NCBI GenBank assembly: GCA_947303165.1
Contig: CAMYXE010000049.1
Coordinates: forward strand, 1-5,707
Length of the DNA: 5,707 nucleotides
Direction of reading: 5' to 3'
DNA from: an uncultured Pseudomonadota bacterium
GTDB lineage: Bacteria; Pseudomonadota; Alphaproteobacteria; Rs-D84
In this document: positions 1 through 5,100 of the stretch, one piece after another
How the letters are laid out: the number at the start of each line of letters is the position of its first letter
Numbering within the stretch: position 1 is the stretch's first letter
Notes under the pieces: model-generated
The model's database searches: none
The model's input: the letters and a program-made list of their open reading frames with translations, nothing else
Told to the model about the DNA's origin: nothing
Position numbers and translations under genes: made by a program

Positions 1-611
1 ATTATCAGGAATAAAAAGTTCATTTCCATCAGAGCCAATTTTTTTGCCTTAATTTTATCCTGGATAAAATTACAAGAATTTTCTATTGATTCTACAATAT
101 AACTTTCCAAATCATTTGATATTTTTTCAAAAAGTTGTTTGTTTTCTTGATCAGAATATTTTGTATTGTTTTGGGATGATATTATAAGTGACAGCGGATT
201 TGGATATTTTTCAGCCCCATAATTATCAGTTAAGTCCATCAATCTTACAAAATCGGAATCAAATTTTTTTGCCGCATTTTTTGCAATTTTTTCATCAACA
301 TGGTATGTGTTTTGAATATATTCCGTGCCAATTTCTTGCCATAATAATCCAAATGCCGCATATTTTTTACCTTTTTGACGTTCTTTGGCACCTTCTTGAT
401 GATGGTCAAATTTTCCGCCACCAATATCGAAAGCCAAACCATCAAAATATTCTGGAACACGACCAACGCGTTGTATTTTTGATATATTGTCTATAACACC
501 AGAGATTTTTAATAATATTGCCGAAAGAATATCATCTGCATGAAATCTACCGTTATGAGTGATAACGCCATTTTTAGCAAGATTTTTTAAGATTTCTATG
601 TTCGTAGGCAT
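1..611 (-). CDS. MYG1-family (UPF0160) DHH-like metal-dependent phosphoesterase, C-terminus cut off by window edge
   Basis: The frame is open from an ATG at 611 to the window edge (203 codons, no stop), so only the N-terminal part is present; family members usually have about 300 residues or more. THNGRFHADD (residues 18-27) and FDIGGGKFDHHQ (61-72) are the two family signatures, whose His and Asp residues would bind metal ions. A later conserved-looking stretch is RLMDLTDNYG (123-132). The family belongs to the DHH phosphoesterase superfamily; eukaryotic MYG1 is a 3'-5' RNA exonuclease, but bacterial roles are little known. The start lies 6 bases after the radical SAM stop with only a weak AAGAA ribosome site, so translation may be coupled and the gene is probably the fourth in the operon. 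Whether it takes part in peptide maturation or is simply a housekeeping neighbour cannot be told here. The family call is firm; the role is open. Confidence 0.88.
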   Translation of the reverse strand, partial: MPTNIEILKNLAKNGVITHNGRFHADDILSAILLKISGVIDNISKIQRVGRVPEYFDGLAFDIGGGKFDHHQEGAKERQKGKKYAAFGLLWQEIGTEYIQNTYHVDEKIAKNAAKKFDSDFVRLMDLTDNYGAEKYPNPLSLIISSQNNTKYSDQENKQLFEKISNDLESYIVESIENSCNFIQDKIKAKKLALMEMNFLFLI

Positions 612-617
612 AATTTC

Positions 618-1583
618 TTATATCTGATTTTCCGAAAGGTAACGTTGATATGCCATATTAAATAATTCTTGTTTTATGGTTGCAAGTGATTTCATTTTTC
701 CGTTTTTATCATGGTATGGAGTTTTGATAGTGTCATCATCACATGCGCTTAACATTGCATTACCATTACAGTCAAAACATATTTCGTTTTCGGTATTGGT
801 ATAAGGCGAAAAATAGATTTCTGTTTTTGAAAACGGCTTTTGTGTTGCGATATTATTTTCTTTGGCGCGCCCCATTTCCGTAATACCGTTATACATCATG
901 AAGCAAAATCTTTTAGTTATATCTTTGAATTTAAATATACTGCCATTCAAAGGATTATCTGTGATGATTTCTGTTAAAACAACATTGTATTCTTCTGCTA
1001 ATTTGTTTATAAAAGGCTCGGTAATATCTGGATGATCAAAAAGGATATAAGTATCGGCATACTTGTCCGCAATTTTATTATTTTTTGCAATCCAATTTAC
1101 AAATTCTGCATTTGCATTAACTGCATTTTTATGCCAATTATCCAAAGACAGAAAAAATGTAATTTTTCTTTTATATTTAACAACAAATTCTTCTAAATCA
1201 GAAAAAATTTGTTCAGCGTTTTTATCCAGGGTCCAATTAGCATTTGTGTTTAAACAAACATCGTATCTGTTTTTACCACAATATTTCAGTAGTGTAGGAA
1301 TATAATGTTCTGATTTTTTTGTGTATGCCATCATTGGTTCGCCACCAGTTATTGTGACAATATTTTTAAAATTCTTGATGTTTTTGAATTGTTCCAAAAT
1401 ATATTTTATATCGGTCAGTTCAATAAACTTTTGTTCACGGTCGGGTCCGGCACATTCACAACAATGTTGGCATCTATCATCACATAAAAATGTTGTTTTT
1501 AAAAATGGTGACCAAGTAAATTTAGTTTCCAAATGTTTACAAAAATCAGAGTAAGTTAAAAGCATTGGTTGTTGTATTAGCAT
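618..1583 (-). CDS. Radical SAM protein, candidate peptide maturase
   Basis: This 321-residue protein has the radical SAM CX3CX2C motif at C34-C38-C41, which would bind the [4Fe-4S] cluster that cleaves SAM to a 5'-deoxyadenosyl radical. The GGEP SAM-binding motif is at 80-83, and LNTNAN (111-116) and FLSLDNWH (144-151) fit later barrel strands. Extra cysteines C42 and C44 sit right behind the motif. C227, C269, C272 and C281 lie in a C-terminal region (ICFDCNGNAMLSACDDD, 268-284) reminiscent of Twitch/SPASM tails, but the spacing does not match the standard pattern, so an auxiliary cluster is only possible. It is shorter than typical SPASM maturases (about 370-450 residues), and no PqqD-like peptide-recognition domain is seen. 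The ATG at 1583 has an excellent AAGGTG site 7 bases upstream. It lies 15 bases after the second transferase gene and near a Cys-ladder peptide gene, hence the inferred role in modifying that peptide. Confidence 0.9.
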   Translation of the reverse strand: MLIQQPMLLTYSDFCKHLETKFTWSPFLKTTFLCDDRCQHCCECAGPDREQKFIELTDIKYILEQFKNIKNFKNIVTITGGEPMMAYTKKSEHYIPTLLKYCGKNRYDVCLNTNANWTLDKNAEQIFSDLEEFVVKYKRKITFFLSLDNWHKNAVNANAEFVNWIAKNNKIADKYADTYILFDHPDITEPFINKLAEEYNVVLTEIITDNPLNGSIFKFKDITKRFCFMMYNGITEMGRAKENNIATQKPFSKTEIYFSPYTNTENEICFDCNGNAMLSACDDDTIKTPYHDKNGKMKSLATIKQELFNMAYQRYLSENQI

Positions 1584-1590
1584 GGTAAGT

Positions 1591-1600
1591 CACCTTTTTT
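1591..1600 (-). promoter_or_regulatory. Strong Shine-Dalgarno of the radical SAM gene
   Basis: On the minus strand AAAAAAGGTG lies 7 bases before the ATG at 1583. It overlaps the TAA stop (1599-1601) of the preceding transferase gene. It is the best ribosome site in the minus-strand operon and fixes the radical SAM start. Confidence 0.75.
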
Positions 1601-2480
1601 ATTTTGTTAATTGTTTGTTTTTGATGATTAACAGTTTAAAAGTTTGTTCTTTTTCAGATACTGCGAAACTTGTGTCCCAATTATTACTATCAAAAACATC
1701 ATGGGCTATATCTACTATTGGACTGGCAGATTTGTTTTTTACGACAAAAAATATTTTTCCATTATTGTTTACATGTTTTTTTGTGTTTTCCAGTAATGGT
1801 ATAATTTTGTAATCATCTATAAAGTCCAGGATATTAGAATAATATATTATATCAAATTTATTGTCGTTCAGTTCTTTATCTAAATCTAAAATGTTTTTCC
1901 AAATAAAAGGGAAGGGCGATTTAACCAAACCGCGTAGTTTTTCATAGTCTTGTTGTGGAATCTCGTAAAATTGACAACTGATATCATCCAAAAATACCGG
2001 TATATTAAATCCATCAGTACATACAAGGTGTCTTTTTTCTATATCACCAAGTTTCGGTATAACATAATGTATTTTTGGTGTATGTAATAGGCGTTTAAAT
2101 TTAACATGGTATTTTAATTCACATAGAAATTGTGTGAATTCTTTACTTGTTTTAAATGTTTGTAATGCAGCAATTTTTAGACATGTTAATAAATATGAAT
2201 TATATGATATATCAAAAGTAATTACATCATCTGCGCCGTACAGTTTGAAAAACAATGGTTGTTCACCTGATCCACAAGCTGTTAAAACTTTGGCACCAGG
2301 TTGTATATGATTTTTCAGTTCATAAATTTGGTAAATTTCATTCGTTGTGACTATTTGTGGTGAATATTCAGTGTAAAAACTGGCTTCTGTTGGATTTGCA
2401 ACAAAATCAGCCAGTGTTTGCAACACGTTTTCCATGGCTTCATTTAGATTTGGTAAAGGTTTTTGTGTATAACTATTCAT
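1599..2480 (-). CDS. SAM-dependent transferase, DUF3419/BtaA-like (second tandem copy)
   Basis: This 293-residue Rossmann-type enzyme carries SAM-binding motif I VLTACGSGEQP (65-75) and the acidic strand-2 end VITFDIS (86-92). LKIAAL (101-106) follows, then DIIYYSNI (210-217, motif IV position) and NNNGKIFFV (238-246). The order D-x-S/N...LLxxLKIAA after motif I resembles DUF3419 proteins. That family includes BtaA, which moves the 3-amino-3-carboxypropyl group of SAM onto a lipid; an ordinary methyltransferase cannot be excluded. It is a clear paralogue of the gene upstream (roughly 40% identical by eye). The two share GSGEQPLFFKL, VITFDISYNSYL and PFPFI, which points to a duplication. The middle part (about 120-175) is the most diverged and may set substrate choice. 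The ATG at 2480 has a poor ribosome site and lies 19 bases after the upstream stop, suggesting coupled translation. A role on the nearby Cys-rich peptide is inferred from position only. Confidence 0.78.
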   Translation of the reverse strand: MNSYTQKPLPNLNEAMENVLQTLADFVANPTEASFYTEYSPQIVTTNEIYQIYELKNHIQPGAKVLTACGSGEQPLFFKLYGADDVITFDISYNSYLLTCLKIAALQTFKTSKEFTQFLCELKYHVKFKRLLHTPKIHYVIPKLGDIEKRHLVCTDGFNIPVFLDDISCQFYEIPQQDYEKLRGLVKSPFPFIWKNILDLDKELNDNKFDIIYYSNILDFIDDYKIIPLLENTKKHVNNNGKIFFVVKNKSASPIVDIAHDVFDSNNWDTSFAVSEKEQTFKLLIIKNKQLTK

Positions 2481-2499
2481 TTTTTATATCACAACGGAT

Positions 2500-3339
2500 T
2501 TATTTTGTTTGAACCATGATTAAATTAAAACCTTTTTTTTCTGGAAAGAACTGTAATGATGACAATCCGAAAGTATGATCGAGAGCGTTTGTAATGGTAT
2601 CAAATTTATAATCGCCCGCCGTGACTAAAAACAGTTTACCGTTCGGTTTTAAAAATTCTTTGGTTTTGTTTAGTACAGGTCTAATATCATATGGATGTAA
2701 ATAACTGCAAATATTAGAAATATATACAACATCAAATTTCTGACCATCCAATTTTTCATCAAGATTTTTAATATCAGATAAAATAAAAGGAAACGGTGTT
2801 TTTACGATTTCTCTTAATTTTGAATAATCTGTTTCAGATAATTTATAAAGATCACAGCAAGTTTTTGTATAAAACATTTCTACCTTTTGAGATGCCTTGC
2901 ACAGATAATTTTTATGTTCTTCTTTTAAATTATCAAAGACACGATTTATTCTTTTATTTTTCAGAAAATACGTATCTTCTGTATGGTGTAAATCATTCAA
3001 AAACCTAAAATAATCTTCTGATTTATCATATGTTTTTATTGCGGCAATTTTTAATTGTGTCATAAGATAAGAATTGTATGAAATATCAAACGTTATTACA
3101 TTTTTTGCACCAAATAATTTGAAAAATAACGGTTGTTCACCAGACCCAAGAACAGTTAATACATTTTGATCTTTAATGTGTTTTTTTGTTTGCATAATTT
3201 GTTCATATTCGTTTGTCGTGGTAAGGCAAGGGTAGTATTCACTATAAAAACCATAATCGTCTGAAGAAATATTTAGGCGCCACATTTCTTCCAGCGCTTC
3301 TTCTATATTTGGTACAGGTATATCATAGTTTATATTCAT
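2500..3339 (-). CDS. SAM-dependent transferase, DUF3419/BtaA-like (first tandem copy)
   Basis: This is the first gene of the minus-strand operon, 279 residues from the ATG at 3339. It has motif I VLTVLGSGEQP (60-70), VITFDIS (81-87), QLKIAAIKT (95-103), DVVYISNI (203-210) and PNGKLFLV (232-239). An in-frame GTG at 3372 would add 11 residues, but three things favour 3339. MNINYDIPVPNIEEA aligns end to end with the start of the paralogue (MNSYTQKPLPNLNEA). GGTGG stands 5 bases before this ATG. The GTG overlaps the likely promoter. Cys-rich stretches (C147, C161, C162) in the middle are not shared with the paralogue. As with its twin, the LKIAA pattern suggests a DUF3419-type aminocarboxypropyl transferase, but methylation is the main alternative. 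Its place directly opposite the Cys-ladder peptide gene makes that peptide the obvious candidate substrate (inference). Confidence 0.78.
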   Translation of the reverse strand: MNINYDIPVPNIEEALEEMWRLNISSDDYGFYSEYYPCLTTTNEYEQIMQTKKHIKDQNVLTVLGSGEQPLFFKLFGAKNVITFDISYNSYLMTQLKIAAIKTYDKSEDYFRFLNDLHHTEDTYFLKNKRINRVFDNLKEEHKNYLCKASQKVEMFYTKTCCDLYKLSETDYSKLREIVKTPFPFILSDIKNLDEKLDGQKFDVVYISNICSYLHPYDIRPVLNKTKEFLKPNGKLFLVTAGDYKFDTITNALDHTFGLSSLQFFPEKKGFNLIMVQTK

Positions 3340-3344
3340 ATTAT

Positions 3345-3349
3345 CCACC
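3345..3349 (-). promoter_or_regulatory. Ribosome site deciding the start of the first transferase
   Basis: Minus-strand GGTGG, 5 bases before the ATG at 3339, is the only Shine-Dalgarno-like sequence near the candidate starts. It selects 3339 over the ATG at 3351 and the GTG at 3372. Confidence 0.5.
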
Positions 3350-3362
3350 ATATTTTTGTTAT

Positions 3363-3391
3363 TAATTAACACAAAAATATAAAAATGTCAA
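3363..3391 (-). promoter_or_regulatory. Likely promoter of the minus-strand SAM-enzyme operon
   Basis: A perfect minus-strand TTGACA (3391 to 3386) is followed after 16-17 bases by an AT-only TTAATT/TAATTA block (3369-3363), a weak -10. Transcription would begin near 3355-3358, giving a leader of about 17 bases before the ATG at 3339. The -35 is convincing; the exact -10 is not. Confidence 0.5.
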
Positions 3392-3409
3392 TAATTTTTA
3401 TTAAAAAAC

Positions 3410-3443
3410 TTGACTTTTATATTATTTGTATTGTTTTTATAGT
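3410..3443 (+). promoter_or_regulatory. Possible promoter of the Cys-ladder peptide gene
   Basis: TTGACT (3410-3415) stands 18 bases from, and facing away from, the opposite-strand TTGACA. A good -10, TATAGT (3438-3443), is 22 bases further on, which is too far for a standard pair. TTTTAT (3435-3440) gives a 19-base spacer but matches poorly. The promoter must be in this stretch, but its exact elements are uncertain. Confidence 0.4.
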
Positions 3444-3464
3444 GAATAAATAAAGGGGTTTTTT

Positions 3465-3665
3465 ATGAAAAGAGTTGATTTTGTTGGTGGAATACATCCT
3501 ATATGTGCCAGTTCTTGTGCTGGGTCTTGTGGTGCTGGCGGTAAGGTTCCTTGTGGTGGTGCATGTGGGGCCCCCAGCGTTATGACAAATTACCAGGATG
3601 TTCCTGTTGTATTTTTGAATAATGCTAATGCAATATTAATGGCCGTAGAAAATGGTGGCAGATAA
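3465..3665 (+). CDS. Cys-ladder, Gly/Ala-rich small peptide; candidate RiPP precursor
   Basis: The 66-residue product starts at an ATG preceded by AAAGGGG and a 6-base T spacer, a strong ribosome site. Residues 1-13 are a short head (VDFVGGIHP). Residues 14-36 are rich in Cys, Gly and Ala, with cysteines at 14, 18, 22, 30 and 34. These are all four residues apart, with Gly26 filling the one skipped step. Residues 39-66 form a Cys-free tail with a hydrophobic centre (VPVVFLNNANAILMAV) ending ENGGR. There is no signal peptide and no CxxC metal site. Such a period-4 series resembles the CXXX-repeat targets known to accompany radical SAM maturases. It is transcribed divergently from an operon of two SAM-dependent transferases and a radical SAM enzyme, the expected layout for a modified peptide. 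The long tail could serve as a C-terminal recognition segment (inference). A small metal-binding protein is the main alternative. Confidence 0.8.
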   Translation: MKRVDFVGGIHPICASSCAGSCGAGGKVPCGGACGAPSVMTNYQDVPVVFLNNANAILMAVENGGR

Positions 3666-3707
3666 TATATATGTTGATTCTGTAAAATAATGTTTTTTAG
3701 GTATGAA

Positions 3708-3736
3708 AATACACCCATTATGGTGTATGATATAAT
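3708..3736 (+). promoter_or_regulatory. Extended -10 promoter with overlapping palindrome, driving the GNAT pair
   Basis: TGATATAAT (3728-3736) is a perfect extended -10. AATACA (3708-3713) lies 17 bases upstream as a weak -35. A 7-base inverted repeat, ATACACC (3709-3715) / GGTGTAT (3722-3728), fills the spacer and touches the -10, where a repressor would block polymerase. It has no T-run, so it is not an intrinsic terminator. No clear terminator separates the peptide gene from this promoter, so read-through from the peptide gene is also possible. Confidence 0.6.
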
Positions 3737-3759
3737 ATTCACATCAAAGGATTTCGGGG

Positions 3760-4305
3760 ATGAATCGTGCAATAAAAATTAAATTAAAAAATGGTAAAAT
3801 CGTTACTATCCGCCGTATACGCGGAACAGATTATGATACTATGATGCGTTTTTTTGATAAATTTGTTCGTGACCCAAGTACAAAATACACAAGTCAATAT
3901 CTGGGGCAGCCAAAAAAGAACAAAGAATCGTCAATCGCACTGTATGATGACACGAATAATTTATTTGTTGGAGCATGGGATGGTAATGAAATTATCGGTA
4001 TATCTTCTATTACAAAAATTTTACCAAAAAATCGAAAATATCGCGGTTTATCTGGTGAAACCGGCACAATAATCCTTGATAAATATACATCCAAAGGATT
4101 GGGTAAAAAACTTAAATCAATAGTTGAAAAATGGGCGCATGAAAATGGTGTTCATAGGCTTGAAGCCGGGGTTTTTCATAAAAATGTCCGTTCGTTAAAC
4201 AATTTGATTAAAAATGGTTATCAAATTGTTGGAATCAAACACGATGTGGCAATAGTTGATAAAGAATGGATGCATGAATATATTTTGGAAAAAATATTGG
4301 ATTAA
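3760..4305 (+). CDS. GNAT-family N-acetyltransferase
   Basis: This 181-residue protein has the GNAT order. An N-terminal strand IRRIRGTDYDTMMRF (18-32) is followed by VGAWDGNEIIGISSI (70-84). An acetyl-CoA-binding turn with SKGLGKKLKSIVEKWA (111-126, R/QxxGxG/A type) comes next. Then comes RLEAGVFHKNVRSLNNLIKNGY (133-154) and a closing YILEKIL. The Asn-rich V..N.RSL...K.GY pattern is typical of GNATs acting on small molecules or protein N-termini, but the substrate cannot be read from it. An AAAGGA ribosome site (3746-3751) lies 8 bases before the ATG. A tandem stop TAA TAA ends it, and a second GNAT follows 15 bases later. It may modify or detoxify the neighbouring peptide product (inference from position only), or be an unrelated accessory enzyme. 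Confidence 0.88.
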   Translation: MNRAIKIKLKNGKIVTIRRIRGTDYDTMMRFFDKFVRDPSTKYTSQYLGQPKKNKESSIALYDDTNNLFVGAWDGNEIIGISSITKILPKNRKYRGLSGETGTIILDKYTSKGLGKKLKSIVEKWAHENGVHRLEAGVFHKNVRSLNNLIKNGYQIVGIKHDVAIVDKEWMHEYILEKILD

Positions 4306-4320
4306 TAAATGGGGATAGGG

Positions 4321-4884
4321 ATGTTAAAACTGGTAAAACCATCAAAAAAATATTTGGATTCTTTTTTAAAATCATTTAGTGATTACGAGCAAGACGAAAA
4401 TCAATTTAAAGATGTCGCAATCAAGCCTTTAATAAAGGCAATATCAGAAAACAATGTGGAAGAATTTTTTAAACAAATTGATGATTATTCCAAAGGAAAG
4501 AATTTACCGGAGGGTCATGTTCCAGGGACTACTTTTTGGATGATGGATGGCAAAGAATTTGTTGGAACTTTTGTTATAAGACATTTTTTAACACCAAAGT
4601 TAGAAGAGTGGGGCGGGCATATCGCAGTGAATATAGCACCAAAATATCGTGGAAAATTTTCAAGTTTTATCGGTGTTAAATTATGCCTGGAAGAAGCTAG
4701 CAAGCTTGGATTAAAACGTGTTTTGATGACATGTGATGAAAGAAATTCTGCTTCGTATCGTGGAATAACAGGCTTGATGAAATTGTATGGTGGTGAAAAA
4801 ATATCTGATACTTTTGTAAATGGTCATGGTGAACACAGGGTATGGGTTAACACCACAAAAAGTTCAAAAGTTGCAACAAAATAG
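4321..4884 (+). CDS. GNAT-family acetyltransferase of the COG3981 type
   Basis: The 187-residue product matches the COG3981 group of predicted acetyltransferases. It shows MLKLVKPS at the start, DYSKGKNLPEGHVPGTTFW (55-73), VGTFVIRH (81-88), GGHIAVNIAPKYRGKFSSF (98-116) and LKRVLMTCDERNSAS (131-145). In the acetyl-CoA loop the usual RGKGYA reads RGKFSS, so the second conserved Gly is replaced by Phe; activity may be altered. An ATG at 4309 is also in frame, but MLKLVKPS is where family members normally begin. GGGG (4311-4314) stands 6 bases before the ATG at 4321, so that start is preferred. It is the second gene of a two-gene unit with the preceding GNAT. The substrate is unknown. It belongs to a different GNAT subfamily from its partner, so the pair is not a recent tandem duplication. 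Confidence 0.88.
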   Translation: MLKLVKPSKKYLDSFLKSFSDYEQDENQFKDVAIKPLIKAISENNVEEFFKQIDDYSKGKNLPEGHVPGTTFWMMDGKEFVGTFVIRHFLTPKLEEWGGHIAVNIAPKYRGKFSSFIGVKLCLEEASKLGLKRVLMTCDERNSASYRGITGLMKLYGGEKISDTFVNGHGEHRVWVNTTKSSKVATK

Positions 4885-4900
4885 AATTTACGAACTTTTT
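4857..4900 (+). terminator. Weak long-loop terminator candidate at the end of the second GNAT
   Basis: AAAAAGTTC (4857-4865), inside the last codons, can pair over 9 bases with GAACTTTTT (4892-4900), leaving a 26-base loop that holds the stop codon. The stem is AT-rich and the T-run is part of the stem, so this is marginal. Confidence 0.25.
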
Positions 4901-4960
4901 GTAGATATTGAGTTTCTAACAAAAAACCGCCCTTAGGGACGGTTTTGAAAACCCTGGTTG
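4891..4960. repeat. 70-base direct repeat, copy A
   Basis: It runs from CGAACTTTTT to CTGGTTG and matches 5590-5658 at about 56 of 70 positions by hand alignment, with one single-base gap. The shared core is the 12-base block AAAAAACCGCCC plus most of the hairpin. On the minus strand it reads CAACCA, then the hairpin, then T6. Nothing on the minus strand upstream of this copy looks like a gene it should terminate. Confidence 0.7.
4923..4946. terminator. Bidirectional-looking hairpin terminator in repeat copy A
   Basis: AAAACCG (4923-4929) pairs with CGGTTTT (4940-4946). CCC/GGG extends the stem across a bulged A, with loop TTA. On the plus strand only four T bases follow, enough for a moderate stop behind the GNAT pair. 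On the minus strand a T6 run follows, the stronger orientation. Confidence 0.65.
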
Positions 4961-5053
4961 TGCTCGGTGTGCAGTTCTCGAGCCAAATTATTAGAAATTG
5001 GACGAGAAATTGATGTATTGAAAGATAAATTAGGGTTAGTTGATTTGAAATAA
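4949..5053 (+). pseudogene. Possible 3' gene remnant between repeat A and the 2H gene
   Basis: An open frame without a start codon ends at TAA 5051-5053. Its last 21 codons read LLEIGREIDVLKDKLGLVDL plus Lys, with the charged, Leu-spaced look of a real helical C-terminus. The opposite frames in this stretch are stop-rich or unconvincing. I do not recognise a parent gene. It may be debris left by a recombination that brought in the repeat, or chance. Confidence 0.25.
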
Positions 5054-5055
5054 TA

Positions 5056-5073
5056 ACACATGTGTGATATAAT
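5056..5073 (+). promoter_or_regulatory. Extended -10 promoter with palindrome, driving the 2H gene
   Basis: The 10-base palindrome ACACATGTGT (5056-5065) ends inside the perfect extended -10 TGATATAAT (5065-5073). No good -35 is seen. Transcription would start near 5080, leaving a leader of about 20 bases. The design matches the GNAT promoter at 3708-3736. Confidence 0.6.
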
Positions 5074-5100
5074 TTGCATAGTAAAATCAAGGCGTATCTA

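Noticed and set aside
188..496. 102-codon plus-strand open frame
   Set aside because: It lies antisense inside the MYG1-family gene, whose motifs are clear on the other strand.
1063..1812. Several plus-strand open frames of 76-80 codons
   Set aside because: All are antisense to the radical SAM gene or the second transferase gene, with low-complexity hydrophobic products.
3340..3372. GTG at 3372 as the start of the first transferase
   Set aside because: It overlaps the probable -10, lacks a ribosome site and adds 11 residues absent from the paralogue.
3709..3728. Terminator between the peptide and GNAT genes
   Set aside because: The hairpin has no T-run after it and overlaps a perfect extended -10, so an operator is more likely.
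3690..3782. 30-codon open frame starting ATGTTTTTTAGG
   Set aside because: It spans the GNAT promoter and the first GNAT codons, has no ribosome site and no recognisable content.
5074..5100. TTG at 5074 as the start of the 2H protein
   Set aside because: It directly follows the -10 hexamer, so it would lie upstream of the transcript start; the ATG at 5101 has its own AAGG site.
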